A DNA stretch of 64,000 nt from assembly GCF_014649035.1 (NCBI RefSeq), contig NZ_BMSG01000001.1, forward strand, positions 186,001-250,000. The letters run 5' to 3'. The DNA comes from Streptomyces sindenensis. GTDB lineage: Bacteria; Actinomycetota; Actinomycetes; Streptomycetales; Streptomycetaceae. The position numbers and the translations under genes are program-made. Below are positions 1 to 9,242 of this stretch, piece after piece. Within the stretch, counting starts at the first letter, position 1; every line of letters starts with the position of its first letter. The notes below the pieces were generated by a model. It ran no database searches. It was given only the letters and a program-made list of their open reading frames with translations, and was not told the DNA's origin.

Positions 1-757
1 CGACCTCTACCACTGGGGCAACCGCACCACGCCGGTCAGCCTGGCGGCGGAGATCCAGCGCCAGCTCCTGCCCTCCGCGCCGTCCTGCGACGCGGCCGAG
101 TTCGCCCTCGCCGGAGCGCTGGTTCCGGCCTCCGACATCGCCGGGGACACCTACGACTACAGCCTCGACCACAGCGACCTTCACCTGTCGGTCACCGACG
201 CCATGGGGCACGACGTCAACGCTTCGCTGATCGCCACCCTCGTGGTGAACGCCTCGCGCGGCGCCCGTCGCTCCGGGGCGGAACTCGCCGAACAGGCCCG
301 CCAGATGCATCAGGCACTGCTTGACCACGGAAACGCCACCTTCGCCACGGGGCAGTTGCTGCGCATCGCCCTGGACGGGGGCCGTGCCCAGTTCGTCAAC
401 GCCGGCCACCCCGCGCCGCTCCGGCTGCGCGACGGCTCGGTCGAGGTGATCGCCCCGCGGGTCGACATGCCCTTCGGCTTTCCGCCTCAGGGGCCGTACG
501 AGATCCAGGACCTGGACCTGCGCCCCGGTGACCGTCTCCTGCTGTACACCGACGGCGTGCAGGAGCGTGAGTCGGCGTCGGTCGACCTGCCCGAGACGCT
601 GCTGCGGACCGCCGCCGAGCACCCGCGCGAGGTCGTCCGCACGATCGTCACCGCGGTCGCCGAGGCCTACGGCGGCCGCCCGCCCAAGGACGACGCCACC
701 GTCCTGTGTCTGGACTGGCGCGGCCCCCGGAGCGAGCCCGGCGCACCGGACGCCTGA
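1..757 (+). CDS. SpoIIE/RsbU-type PP2C phosphatase, C-terminal part
   Basis: The reading frame is open from base 2, so the start lies outside the window. The visible part is a PP2C-type SpoIIE domain: an EIQRQLLP helix, then D-I-A-G-D-T-Y-D-Y (first metal site), [12 protein letters not shown], a [10 protein letters not shown] strand, [11 protein letters not shown], and [12 protein letters not shown] near the end. These Asp residues bind the metal pair in this family. Such enzymes dephosphorylate anti-anti-sigma factors in partner-switch pathways. The upstream sensor domains, if any, cannot be seen. The family call is firm; the target is unknown. Confidence 0.9.
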   Translation, partial: DLYHWGNRTTPVSLAAEIQRQLLPSAPSCDAAEFALAGALVPASDIAGDTYDYSLDHSDLHLSVTDAMGHDVNASLIATLVVNASRGARRSGAELAEQARQMHQALLDHGNATFATGQLLRIALDGGRAQFVNAGHPAPLRLRDGSVEVIAPRVDMPFGFPPQGPYEIQDLDLRPGDRLLLYTDGVQERESASVDLPETLLRTAAEHPREVVRTIVTAVAEAYGGRPPKDDATVLCLDWRGPRSEPGAPDA

Positions 758-900
758 ACCCGGGCCGGGGCGGCGGCCGGACCCCTCAGGCGACCCTGTC
801 CCGGGCCCCGGCCCCGCAGGCAGCGTGTCCCAGCCCCCGGCCCTCAGGCACCACGCCCCAGCCCCCGGCCCCGCAGGCACCGTGTCCCGGCCCCGGCCCC

Positions 901-1914
901 TCAGGCGACCGGGGCCAGCCGCTCCCCGAAGAACCGCGTCCGCCGCGCGTCCAGCTCCGCCGCCTCGGCCGCCATCCCCCGGTACGCGAAGTGCCCCGCC
1001 GTCAGCACCTGGAGCTCGCGCTCACCGGCCAGCGCGTTGTGTACGGCGAACTGCCCCGGCGGCGGCACCGACGGGTCGAACAGCGCGGCCGCGACCAGCG
1101 TGGGCAGCGTCAGCCGGGTCGCCGCCGTCGCCGCGTCGAAGTAGCGCAGAACGTCCGTGACTTCGGGGTGCTCGCGGTGGTGCGCCCGGACCGCCTCGCC
1201 GCTGCCCGCGCAGGGCAGGGTCAGCCGCAGCGGGTGGTTGCCGAAGGTGGGCACGGTGAGCTGGGCCGCGCCGAAGCGGTCGTCCCAGGGCAGCGCGAGG
1301 GCCCCGAGTCCGCCGCCGAAGCTCTCGCCGACATAGCCGAGGCGGGGCCCGCCCGGCAGGCCCGCCGAGGCCAGCTCCGGCACCAGCGCCGCGAGCGCGG
1401 AGGCCGCGCACCACAGGTCGGCCACGCAGTCCCCGATGACGTACGAGTCGCGGGAGCCGATGCCGTGCAGGACATGCGCGTCGGCCACGTCCGGGATGGG
1501 GTCGACCCGGCTCCGCTCCCCCATGCCCCGTACGCACGGCAGGATTGTCGCGGCCCCGGGCAGCGGCGCCGGCAGGTCCCGGCCGGCGTCCCGGCGGCCG
1601 CCGTACCCGTGCCCGACGACGAATCCGTACCGCACAGGGCCCTCGGCGGGAAGGGCGAGCCAGCCGCCGAGCCGGACGCCGCCCACGGAGGTGAAGGCGA
1701 CGCCGTGCACGCGGACGCCGTCGCGCTCCTCCTCCACCGGACCGAGGACCGGTCGCGGCTCCACCGCACGGGCTCGCGCGTACCGGCCGCGCCAGAACGC
1801 GTCGAAGTCGTCGGGGGCGGGCGGGGCGGGGATCTCCAGCAGCGCGTCCGGCGCGTCGTACCCGTAGGCCGGGTCGAACGGGAAGTCGTGGGAGAACGCG
1901 ACGGGTGAGGCCAT
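901..1914 (-). CDS. Acetylxylan esterase-like alpha/beta hydrolase (AXE1 family)
   Basis: The 337-residue protein begins at ATG 1914 (MASPVAF); the frame stays open further upstream but that sequence does not look like protein. It has the carbohydrate-esterase-7 layout: an N-terminal DFDAFWRGRYARA segment, GHGYGG oxyanion-side loop, a long CVRGMGERS stretch, the nucleophile elbow GESFGGG (Ser about 198), an Asp in ALFDPSVPP and a His in TAGHFAYRG. No signal peptide is seen, so it probably acts in the cytoplasm on imported acetylated sugars. It lies divergent from a sugar ABC operon, which fits that role. The exact substrate is inferred. Confidence 0.85.
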   Translation of the reverse strand: MASPVAFSHDFPFDPAYGYDAPDALLEIPAPPAPDDFDAFWRGRYARARAVEPRPVLGPVEEERDGVRVHGVAFTSVGGVRLGGWLALPAEGPVRYGFVVGHGYGGRRDAGRDLPAPLPGAATILPCVRGMGERSRVDPIPDVADAHVLHGIGSRDSYVIGDCVADLWCAASALAALVPELASAGLPGGPRLGYVGESFGGGLGALALPWDDRFGAAQLTVPTFGNHPLRLTLPCAGSGEAVRAHHREHPEVTDVLRYFDAATAATRLTLPTLVAAALFDPSVPPPGQFAVHNALAGERELQVLTAGHFAYRGMAAEAAELDARRTRFFGERLAPVA

Positions 1915-1990
1915 GCCGCGAGAGTAGACGCCGACCACGCAGGCGCAGGCCGCAGGGCCGCAGGCCCGGAGCGACGAACCGGTCACATCG

Positions 1991-2032
1991 CCTGTTGTTC
2001 CACAAACAGCACGTTTACGGTTCAACAACAGG
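1991..2032. repeat. 9-bp inverted repeat in divergent intergenic region
   Basis: CCTGTTGTT at 1991-1999 pairs perfectly with AACAACAGG at 2024-2032, with a 24-base spacer. It lies just upstream of the esterase gene and about 200 bases ahead of the sugar operon, inside a 314-base gap without a gene. It may be a regulator site or part of the esterase promoter region. No known consensus was recognised. Confidence 0.4.
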
Positions 2033-2156
2033 GCGCCGAGAGGCCGGACGCCAAGGCGCCAGGATGCCGGGCGACAGGACGCCGGGATGCCGGGCACGTT
2101 GCACGAGTGTGACCCAGCACCCTCTTGCGGATTCGCGAGCGGCTGGCGCAGAGTGA

Positions 2157-2183
2157 TGTATGCGCTTACAGGCAGCGCATACA
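2157..2183. promoter_or_regulatory. Candidate operator of the sugar ABC/GH1 operon
   Basis: TGTATGCGCT (2157-2166) and AGCGCATACA (2174-2183) form a perfect 10-base inverted repeat with a 7-base spacer, ending 45 bases before the binding-protein start. The position suits an operator or 5'-leader hairpin. Streptomyces sugar operons of this type are usually controlled by LacI- or GntR-family repressors, but no such gene adjoins this operon within the window. An AAGGAGG-type ribosome site follows at about 2214-2220. Confidence 0.5.
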
Positions 2184-2228
2184 TAGCGCACAGCGCAGCA
2201 TCCGGAATGCTCAAGGAGGAGCCCTCCC

Positions 2229-3473
2229 ATGTCCCGCATCGCCAGAACCGCTCCCGCCGGCATAGCGCTCGCCCTCGCCGTGACCCTCTCCGCCTGCGGC
2301 TCCTCCGGCGGCGACGTCGCGGCCGGCGAGAAGCAGACGCTCACCGTGTGGGCCATGGGTGCTGAGGGCGAGAAGCTCGCGGACGTGGCCGAGGTCTACG
2401 AGAAGGCCCACCCGAACATCACCGTGAAGGTGACCCCGATCGGCTGGGACGTCGCCCACCAGAAGCTCGTCTCGGCCGCGGCGGCGGGCACACTGCCCGA
2501 CGTGGCGCAGATGGGCGGCAGTTACCTGGGCGAGTTCGCCGAGCTGGGCGTGCTGGAGCCGGTGGACACCGAGGTCTTCGACAAGAAGGACTTCTTCCCG
2601 GCGGGCTGGGAGCAGGGCGAGGTGGACGGCACTGCGTACGGAGTGCCGTGGTACGTCGACACCCGCGTCCTCTACTACCGCACGGACCTGGCCGAGAAGG
2701 CGGGCGTGACCAGGGCCCCGGCGAACTGGAAGGAGCTCCAGGACCTGGCGGGCGCGTACCAGAAGAAGGCCGGTACGAAGTGGGGGCTCTCCATCCAGCC
2801 CAGCGGCATGGACACCGTGCAGAACTTCTACTCCTTCCTGTACTCGGCGGGCGGCGAGATCGTCAACGACCGGGGCGAGGCGGTCATCGACAGCCCGCAG
2901 GCGGTCAAGGCGCTCAAGGAATACGGCAGTTACTTCGACAAGGGGCTCTCCAACAAGTCCGTCCAGCCCGGCTACGACGTGGTGAAGGACTTCGGCAACG
3001 GCCGGGTCCCGATGTTCTTCGGCGGCCCCTGGCACGTGACGCTGCTCAACGAGGGCCAGCCGCAGATCAAGGGCAAGTGGGCCATCGCGAACGTCCCGGC
3101 CGACGCCTCCTCCACCTCCATGGCCGGCGGCTCCTCGCTCGTCGTCTCGAAGGACAGCGAACACAAGGCGGCGGCCACCGAGTTCATCCAGTACCTGACC
3201 GACACGAAGGGGCAGGCCGACTGGTACGAGCGGACGAAGGACCTGCCCGCCAACACCTCCGCATGGGAGTCCGGCGTGCTCGCCGACGACGCCGACCTCC
3301 AGATCTTCAAGAAGCAGATGGACACCGCCAAGTCCTCGCCCTCCCTGGCCAACTGGACCGAGATCACCGACAAGGTGGACCAGGCCATCGCCAAGGTGAC
3401 GCAGGGCAAGGCTTCCGCCGAGGACGCGCTGAAGACGGCGCAGTCCGAGATCGAAGACCTCGTGAAGCAGTAG
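2229..3473 (+). CDS. Sugar ABC transporter substrate-binding lipoprotein
   Basis: The 414-residue protein starts with a lipoprotein signal (RTAPAGIALALAVTLSAC); the lipobox LSAC puts the lipid-bearing Cys near residue 22. The mature part has the extracellular solute-binding family 1 fold signature: TLTVWAMGAEGEKL, YEKAHPNITVKV, LPDVAQMGG, and a later PMFFGGPWHV segment. It should capture an oligosaccharide outside the membrane and deliver it to the two permeases directly downstream. The first permease starts 2 bases after this stop, so they form one operon. No ATPase gene is present; Streptomyces often shares one MsiK-like ATPase among such importers. The GH1 enzyme downstream suggests a beta-glucoside ligand. 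Confidence 0.93.
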   Translation: MSRIARTAPAGIALALAVTLSACGSSGGDVAAGEKQTLTVWAMGAEGEKLADVAEVYEKAHPNITVKVTPIGWDVAHQKLVSAAAAGTLPDVAQMGGSYLGEFAELGVLEPVDTEVFDKKDFFPAGWEQGEVDGTAYGVPWYVDTRVLYYRTDLAEKAGVTRAPANWKELQDLAGAYQKKAGTKWGLSIQPSGMDTVQNFYSFLYSAGGEIVNDRGEAVIDSPQAVKALKEYGSYFDKGLSNKSVQPGYDVVKDFGNGRVPMFFGGPWHVTLLNEGQPQIKGKWAIANVPADASSTSMAGGSSLVVSKDSEHKAAATEFIQYLTDTKGQADWYERTKDLPANTSAWESGVLADDADLQIFKKQMDTAKSSPSLANWTEITDKVDQAIAKVTQGKASAEDALKTAQSEIEDLVKQ

Positions 3474-3475
3474 CC

Positions 3476-4462
3476 ATGGGCACCTCGACCACCACGACCG
3501 AGAAGGCCGCAGGGCCCGCGAAGGCGGGGGCGGCGGGCCCGTCCCCCGCCCCCGCCCCGGGCGGCGGCCGCCGCAAGCGGACGCTGGGCATGCAGAACGC
3601 GGCGGGCTGGCTGTTCTCCACTCCGTTCCTCGTCCTGTTCGCCGTCTTCATGGCGTTCCCCATCCTCGCCACGCTGGCGATGAGCTTCACCGACTTCGGG
3701 CTGCGCAATGTGACGCGCCCGTGGGAGGCGGAGTTCATCGGACTCGACAACTACGTCGAGCTCTTCGGTGACGAGAAGTTCCTCAAGTCCCTTTTCAACA
3801 CGGGTTACTTCGTGATCGTGGGCGTACCGCTGACGATCGGGCTCGGACTGGTCGTCGCCGTCCTGCTGAACAACGGGATCGACCGGGCGCGGACCTTCTT
3901 CCGGGTCGGCTTCTACGCCCCCGTGGTCACCACGATCGTCGCGGTGGCCGTGGTCTGGCGGTTCGTGCTCGACCCGAGCGACGGGCTGATCGCGGGCCTC
4001 TTCTCCGAAGTGGGCTGGACCGCACCGGACTTCCTCGGCTCCGAGACGCTGGCGATGCCGTCGCTGATCGTCATGGCCGTCTGGCGGAACGTCGGCACGG
4101 TGATGGTGCTGTTCATCGCGGGCCTCCAGGCGATACCCACGGAGGTGCGGGAGGCGGCGAAGCTGGACGGTGCGAGCGTCTGGCACGAGTTCCGGTCCAT
4201 CACGATCCCGCTGCTGCGCCCGACGGTCCTCTACGCCACGGTGATCACGACGATCGGCTACCTCAACGTGTTCGAGGAGCCGTTCGTGATGACCCAGGGC
4301 GGACCGTCCGACTCGACCCTCACGGTCTCGCTGAACATGTACCGCGAAGGGTTCAACTTCTTCCACATGGGCTACGCGAGCGCGATGGCGTACGTCCTGT
4401 TCGTGGTGATCATGGGCATCACGGTGCTCCAGCTCCGACTGCTGAAGGACAACACGAAATGA
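3476..4462 (+). CDS. Sugar ABC transporter permease (MalF type)
   Basis: The 328-residue protein starts at ATG 3476, two bases after the binding-protein stop. A Pro/Ala-rich cytoplasmic N-terminus (about 38 residues) is followed by six membrane segments. The EAA loop REAAKLDGASVWHEF, which contacts the ATPase, lies at about residues 222-236. This is the usual first permease of the carbohydrate uptake 1 family, which pairs with the next gene to form the membrane channel. The last bases overlap the next start in an ATGA arrangement, typical of translational coupling. Confidence 0.93.
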   Translation: MGTSTTTTEKAAGPAKAGAAGPSPAPAPGGGRRKRTLGMQNAAGWLFSTPFLVLFAVFMAFPILATLAMSFTDFGLRNVTRPWEAEFIGLDNYVELFGDEKFLKSLFNTGYFVIVGVPLTIGLGLVVAVLLNNGIDRARTFFRVGFYAPVVTTIVAVAVVWRFVLDPSDGLIAGLFSEVGWTAPDFLGSETLAMPSLIVMAVWRNVGTVMVLFIAGLQAIPTEVREAAKLDGASVWHEFRSITIPLLRPTVLYATVITTIGYLNVFEEPFVMTQGGPSDSTLTVSLNMYREGFNFFHMGYASAMAYVLFVVIMGITVLQLRLLKDNTK

Positions 4463-5343
4463 GCGCCACCAGCAGCCCCAACGCCCCGGCCGAGGCGCTG
4501 GACAAGCGGTCCCCCGGCACCCGGAGCATCACCCGGCCCCTGGTCCACGTCCTGCTCTCGCTCGGCCTGCTGGTCATGTCGGCGCCCTTCCTCTGGATGG
4601 GGATCTCCGCCTTCAAGACCCAGAGCGAGCTGTCGGCCAGCCCGCCGGTGTGGATCCCCACCGAGTGGACGCTGACCAACTTCCGGCAGCTGCTCGACAA
4701 GCTGGACCTGCCGCTGTACTTCATGAACTCGGTGATCGTGGCGGTCCTGGTGACCGTCTCCAACCTGGTCTTCTGCTCGATGCTCGGCTACGCCCTGGCG
4801 AAGCTGAACTTCGTCGGCCGCAACAAGATCTTCGGCCTGGTGCTCGGCGCGCTCATGGTGCCCGGCAATCTGATGCTGCTGCCGCTGTTCGTGCTGATGA
4901 GCAAGTTGCGACTGATCGACAGTTACGCGGGTCTGGTGCTGCCGTTCGCCGCCGGGGCCTTCGGGGTCTTCCTGATGCGCCAGTTCATGCAGTCGATCCC
5001 GGACGAGCTGCTGGAGGCGGCCCGGATGGACGGCGCGAGCGAGTGGTACATCTTCTGGCGGATCGTGATGCCGCTGGTGAAGCCCGCCCTGGCGACCCTG
5101 TCGATCTTCACGTTCCTGGGTTCCTGGAACAACTTCGTCTGGCCGCTGATCGCGACCAACGACCCCGACAAGTACACCCTCCCCGTGGCCCTGGCGACCT
5201 TCGCCACCGACCCCAACAAGGCGGGCGGCTCCAACGGGATGCTGATGGCCGGGGCCTTCCTGATCGTGCTGCCGGTGCTGGTCGTCTTCATCGCGCTGCA
5301 ACGGCACTTCACCCAGGGCATCGCCACGGCGGGCATGAAGTAG
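4459..5343 (+). CDS. Sugar ABC transporter permease (MalG type)
   Basis: The 294-residue protein starts at ATG 4459 inside the ATGA overlap with the preceding permease. Six membrane segments are visible. The EAA loop LEAARMDGASEWYIF lies near residues 184-198, followed by the conserved P-L-V-K-P-A-L. This is the MalG/UgpE-type partner of the upstream permease. The GH1 gene follows after 155 bases, so imported sugar and its hydrolase are probably made together. Confidence 0.93.
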   Translation: MSATSSPNAPAEALDKRSPGTRSITRPLVHVLLSLGLLVMSAPFLWMGISAFKTQSELSASPPVWIPTEWTLTNFRQLLDKLDLPLYFMNSVIVAVLVTVSNLVFCSMLGYALAKLNFVGRNKIFGLVLGALMVPGNLMLLPLFVLMSKLRLIDSYAGLVLPFAAGAFGVFLMRQFMQSIPDELLEAARMDGASEWYIFWRIVMPLVKPALATLSIFTFLGSWNNFVWPLIATNDPDKYTLPVALATFATDPNKAGGSNGMLMAGAFLIVLPVLVVFIALQRHFTQGIATAGMK

Positions 5344-5356
5344 CGCCCCCGCCACA

Positions 5357-5433
5357 GCACTCCACGTGCGCCGAAGCACCCCACGTGCGCCGGAGCACAT
5401 CCCGTACAGCCGGAGCACTTCCCGTACGAGAGG
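5357..5433. repeat. Degenerate 19-20 bp tandem repeats before the GH1 gene
   Basis: Four imperfect units, each opening with GCAC and ending near CCGGA or GAGAGG, run from 5357 to 5433 between the second permease and the beta-glucosidase gene. The first two units share CCACGTGCGCCG and the last two share CCCGTAC. They may affect mRNA folding between the transporter and enzyme cistrons. No function was recognised. Confidence 0.5.
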
Positions 5434-5498
5434 CCGCGCTCCACCCCTGAACGCCCGCGCGGCCACACCCCACACCACCACCAGAAAGACATGTCGCG

Positions 5499-6725
5499 AT
5501 GACGAACACCCCTGCCCCGAACCAGCCGACGCCGGCCTCCGTACCGTTCCCCGAGGGCTTCCTCTGGGGCGCTTCCACGGCCGCCCACCAGATCGAGGGC
5601 AACAACACCGACTGCGACTGGTGGGTCAAGGAGCACGCCGCCGGCACCCACATCGCGGCACCCAGCCTGGACGCCTGCGACAGCTACCACCGCTGGCCCG
5701 AGGACATGGACCTGCTGGCCTCCCTCGGCTTCACCGACTACCGGTTCTCCATCGAGTGGGCCCGGATCGAGCCGGTCGAGGGCCGCTTCTCGCGCGCCCA
5801 GCTCGCCCACTACCGGCGGATGGTGGAGGGGGCGATCGAGCGCGGCCTGCGCCCGATGGTGACCCTGCACCACTTCACGGTGCCGCAGTGGTTCGAGGCG
5901 CGCGGCGGCTGGACGGCCGAGGGGGCGGTGGAGCTGTTCGCCCGGTACGTGGCGGCCTGCGCCCCGGTGATCTCCGAGGGGGTCTCCCACGTCTGCACGA
6001 TCAACGAGCCGAACATGATCGCGGTGATGGCGGGCCAGGCCAAGCGCGGGGACGACAGCTTCCCGCCCGCCGGCCTGCCCACCCCCGACGACGAGACGAC
6101 CGCGGCCGTCATCGCCGCCCACCACGCGGCGGTGAAGGAGGTCCGGGCCCTGGACGCGGGCATCCAGGTCGGCTGGACCATCGCCAACCAGGTCTACCAG
6201 GCCCTCCCCGGCGCGGAGGACGTCACCGCCGCCTACCGCCACCCGCGCGAGGACGTCTTCATCGAGGCGGCCCGCGGCGACGACTGGATCGGCGTGCAGT
6301 CCTACACCCGTACGCGGATCGGCCCCGACGGACCGATTCCGGCGGCCGACGACGTCGAGCGGACGCTGACGACCTGGGAGTACTACCCGGGCGCGGTCGG
6401 TGAGGCGCTGCGCCACACGGCCGAGGTCGTCGGGGACGTCCCGCTGATCGTCACGGAGAACGGCATCGCGACCGCCGACGACAGCCGCCGGGTCGACTAC
6501 TACACGGGCGCTCTGAACGAGGTCGCCTCGGCGCTGGAGGACGGCCTCGACATCCGGGGCTACCTGGCGTGGAGCGCGCTGGACAACTACGAGTGGGGCA
6601 CCTACAAGGCCACGTTCGGTCTGATCGCGATCGACTGGGAGACCTTCGAGCGCACCCCGCGCGAGTCGGCGAAGTGGCTGGGTTCGCTGGGCCGCACGCG
6701 CGAACTTCCGCGCGCCGCAGCGTAA
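5499..6725 (+). CDS. GH1 family beta-glucosidase
   Basis: The 408-residue protein has the glycoside hydrolase family 1 hallmarks: GFLWGASTAAHQIEG near the start, RFSIEWARIEP, LHHFTVPQWF, the acid/base in TINEPN (Glu about 170) and the nucleophile in VTENG (Glu about 320). The end carries YLAWSALDNYEW, which shapes the sugar subsite. There is no signal peptide, so it hydrolyses beta-linked disaccharides or aryl-glucosides inside the cell after import by the three preceding gene products. It is slightly shorter than many GH1 enzymes (about 440-480 residues). Start ATG 5499 agrees with the family N-terminus. Confidence 0.93.
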   Translation: MTNTPAPNQPTPASVPFPEGFLWGASTAAHQIEGNNTDCDWWVKEHAAGTHIAAPSLDACDSYHRWPEDMDLLASLGFTDYRFSIEWARIEPVEGRFSRAQLAHYRRMVEGAIERGLRPMVTLHHFTVPQWFEARGGWTAEGAVELFARYVAACAPVISEGVSHVCTINEPNMIAVMAGQAKRGDDSFPPAGLPTPDDETTAAVIAAHHAAVKEVRALDAGIQVGWTIANQVYQALPGAEDVTAAYRHPREDVFIEAARGDDWIGVQSYTRTRIGPDGPIPAADDVERTLTTWEYYPGAVGEALRHTAEVVGDVPLIVTENGIATADDSRRVDYYTGALNEVASALEDGLDIRGYLAWSALDNYEWGTYKATFGLIAIDWETFERTPRESAKWLGSLGRTRELPRAAA

Positions 6726-7232
6726 TCGCGGCGCCTCCCGAACCCCGGGGGACGCCACGACCCGGCGTCTCCCGCCCCTCGGGGGACGCCCCTCACACGG
6801 GGAGCCACCTGACGGCTCTCCCTCCGGCTCGGGCGCCGGCGGAACCTGACGACCGCCGGCTCCCGAGCCGCCCGCACGAGCACGGGCCGCGCTCGACCGG
6901 AGGGTGATCGTCGCGGCTCTCGCCCGGGAGCTGCGGCCGGGCCTGCCGCAACGCCCTTCCCGCACAGGGGTTTTCGGGAGCCGGGTGCGGCCGCTGCCGG
7001 AGTCGTTCTCGGTCCGCGGTGGCGGCGCGGCCCGTCTCTTGTGGTGGGCGTGCGGCCCTCGGCGAGGGCTCTGCACTCAGCACCGGGAGCGGGCAGCGCG
7101 GTTGCGGGCCCGGCAACCAGCGGCCCCGCACACTGCAGGAAGCGGGAATGCCGGGAGCGGGTGGCGCCTCCCTACCCTGGCGGCGCATCCGGCAGAACGC
7201 CTGCCGGACCGAGTCCGGGGGTGGGTGGCACG
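6726..7232. other. Intergenic stretch without a convincing gene
   Basis: These 507 bases follow the GH1 stop. Frames are open on both strands, but their translations are Arg/Pro/Gly-rich and lack protein-like texture. The only clear structure is the hairpin at 6825-6870. A short GGGGGTGGG ribosome-site-like sequence at the end belongs to the next gene. Confidence 0.6.
6825..6870. terminator. Hairpin terminator after the sugar operon
   Basis: An 18-base arm (6825-6842) pairs with 6853-6870 at 17 of 18 positions around a 10-base loop. It lies about 100 bases after the GH1 stop. It has no T-run, as is usual for Streptomyces terminators. Confidence 0.6.
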
Positions 7233-7760
7233 GTGTATTCACTGGTCTGGGGAGCGTTCGCGACAACGCTGGGCTGGGTCCTCGCGACGGACGTCCGGGG
7301 AGCCGCACACCGCTTCCACGCGTTCACCCACGCCGCCACACCGTTCAGGGGACCCGGAGCGCCCGTCGTGGGCGTCGGCTTCCTCCGCCTGGTGGCGGGG
7401 ATCTTCGCCCTGATCGGTCCGATCGTCCTGGTCTCCGGACTCCTGGACCTGTGGCGCGGAGAGGCGGAAGGCTTCAGGTCGCCGCCGGTCAGCGGCTGGT
7501 TCGTCCTGGTGGAAGCCGTGATCGTCGGCGCCGTCCTGTGGAGCGCCTGGCGGCGGTCCGGTTTCCTGCGCCGCCAGTGGGGCGCGGGCAGCGTCCTGTG
7601 GCGCACGGCGGCCGCAGGAGTCACGGCCTCCGTGGGCGTCTTCGCCGCGCTGCTCGCCCTCGGCTGGGGAACGTGGCTGCCGGCCCCCTGGCTGCTGGGC
7701 GGTCTGTGCGGCATCACCCTGCTGCTGAGCGGTCCGACGGGCGGGCCGTCGGACGGCTGA
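7233..7760 (+). CDS. Small membrane protein of unknown function
   Basis: The 175-residue protein starts at GTG 7233 (VYSLVWGAF), with GGGGGTGGG 9-17 bases upstream as ribosome site; an in-frame GTG at 7221 is an alternative. Hydrophobic stretches at about residues 50-75, 87-105 and two near the C-terminus suggest a four-helix membrane protein. A conserved-looking FLRLVAGIFALIGPIVLVSG segment resembles many short actinomycete membrane proteins. No domain was recognised. It ends 7 bases before the tail of the ltrA-like gene on the other strand. Confidence 0.65.
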   Translation: MYSLVWGAFATTLGWVLATDVRGAAHRFHAFTHAATPFRGPGAPVVGVGFLRLVAGIFALIGPIVLVSGLLDLWRGEAEGFRSPPVSGWFVLVEAVIVGAVLWSAWRRSGFLRRQWGAGSVLWRTAAAGVTASVGVFAALLALGWGTWLPAPWLLGGLCGITLLLSGPTGGPSDG

Positions 7761-7767
7761 GCGGGCT

Positions 7768-9079
7768 CTACCCCGCCCCGATCCCCTCCAGCATGCGCCG
7801 CTGATGCTCGCGCCCGAGCGTCTGGTAGCCGATCACGGTCACGAAGGGCGCGAGCATCACGACGATCAGGCAGACCGCCGGCGGCGCTCCCGTCACGGCC
7901 AGCAGGCACCCGGCCAGCAGGACCGCCAGGGTCAGAGCGATCAGGAGCAGGTGGAAGCGGTCGGCGGCCGAGAGCAGCAGGGTGTGCAGCAGGTAGACCA
8001 CCAGGAGATAGAGGGCCACCGGGAGGGCCAGAGTGAGGACGACCGTCGTCTTGGGGATCTCCGTGTGGTGTTCCAGGTAGAGGCCCGCCACGTGCAGCCC
8101 GGCCCCGGCTCCGGCCACGCCGATGAACAGCGGGATGTGGCCGTAGCCGAAGAGGTAGCCGAGGTTGCGGCGGCGCTCCAGGACCTTGCCGAACGGGGTC
8201 GTGAAGTAGACCCACCACATGCCGAAGGTCAGGCCCACTCCGGCGACCACGACGGCGATCGCGTTCCCGGTCCAGGCCGTGCCGTCGGCCCCGCCGAGCA
8301 GTTCGCCCGACGAGGCGACCGTGCCGACCACGCTCTCCCCGAGCACGATGATCGCGAACAGGCCGTACCGCTCGGCCATGTGATGCGGGTGCCACGGCGT
8401 GCCGCCCGCAGCGCCCTGGGCGAAGACGGGCAGGGCCAGTTCCAGTACGCCGAGGACGACGAACGCCGCGAACACGACGTAGGCGGGCAGTCCGACGAAG
8501 GCCAGGACGACCCACCCGACCTGGGCGATCACCGTCCAGCGGATGTTGGCCAGACACACGCCCCGGAACTCGGGGGCCTCCCGGGCGGCGCGCGCCCACT
8601 GGCACACCATCGCGATCCGCATCACGACGTACCCCGCGACCATCGCCCGCAGTTCGAGGTGGCCGCTCGTCGACGGAGTGGAACATCGCCGGGAGACCGA
8701 GCGAGAAGACGACGACCCCGATCATCTGGAGCATCGTCAGGACCCGGTAGAGCCAGTCGTCGGTGGCGAAGGCCGAGGCGAACCAGCTGAAGCTGATCCA
8801 GGCGACACTGATCGCGAACATCGCCATGACGAACGCGGTGACCGCGTGCGCCAGGTGCCCCTCGGCCAGGAGCTCGGCGAACTGTGACGAGGCCGTACCG
8901 ACCGCGACGACGAAGGTCAGGCCGAACAGGAGCTCCAGCGGAGAGGCGGCCCGGCCGCCCTCCTCGGGGTCGCGTGCGGTCATCGGGAGGAGCCGCCACC
9001 GCGACCGGCCGGATGGATCGGACCTGCCGCTCTTGTCGCTTGTACCACTTTCGGGGTGTTCTGGCATGCGTGCCATCAT
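7768..9079 (-). pseudogene. Low temperature requirement A (LtrA)-like membrane protein, frameshifted
   Basis: Two frames together encode one LtrA-family protein. The N-terminal part (9079 or 9067 to about 8671) gives SPLELLFGLTFVVAVG, VAWISFSWFASAF and DDWLYRVLTMLQMIGVV, the standard family start. The C-terminal part (about 8670 to 7768) continues as HLELRAMVAGYVVMR through to GYQTLGREHQRRM. The join at about 8661-8671 reads as two bases missing (expected ...DE-R-G-HLELR). Both halves are otherwise intact, with 10-12 membrane helices in total. Either the gene has been recently inactivated or there is a base-call error in a GC-rich run. LtrA proteins are of poorly known function. Confidence 0.8.
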
Positions 9080-9107
9080 CCCGACACCGGGCCACCGCGA
9101 CCGGGAA

Positions 9108-9193
9108 TCACACGCCGCCACGGGGCGCGAGATGGGGGTGCTCCTGAGCGAGCAGGGCGTCCACGGCCACCAGCGTCGGATCGACGATGGACC
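9108..9193 (-). pseudogene. 3' fragment of the Cys/His-rich gene found at 14628-15008
   Basis: Bases 9121-9193 match 14641-14713 at 72 of 73 positions (the mismatch is 9135/14655). Read on the minus strand, the fragment encodes SIVDPTLVAVDALLAQEHPH and then LAP, with its own stop at 9108-9110. This is the C-terminus of the intact gene 5.5 kb away. Nothing upstream resembles the rest of that gene. It lies between the terminator of the HTH gene and the ltrA-like gene, and with the other copy it brackets the cell-wall cluster. Confidence 0.8.
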
Positions 9194-9207
9194 GAAGCTC
9201 CACCCAC

Positions 9208-9238
9208 CCGCCTTCTGCCGGCCCCGGGCAGAAGGCGG
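9208..9238 (-). terminator. Terminator of the HTH gene
   Basis: A perfect 12-base stem (9208-9219 with 9227-9238) with a 7-base loop lies 4 bases beyond the stop of the minus-strand HTH gene. It falls directly between that gene and the repeated 3' fragment. Confidence 0.75.
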
Positions 9239-9242
9239 CTCC

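Noticed and set aside
6602..7308. Minus-strand genes after the GH1 gene
   Set aside because: The frames are Arg/Pro/Gly-rich and overlap the GH1 gene or each other, with no motif.
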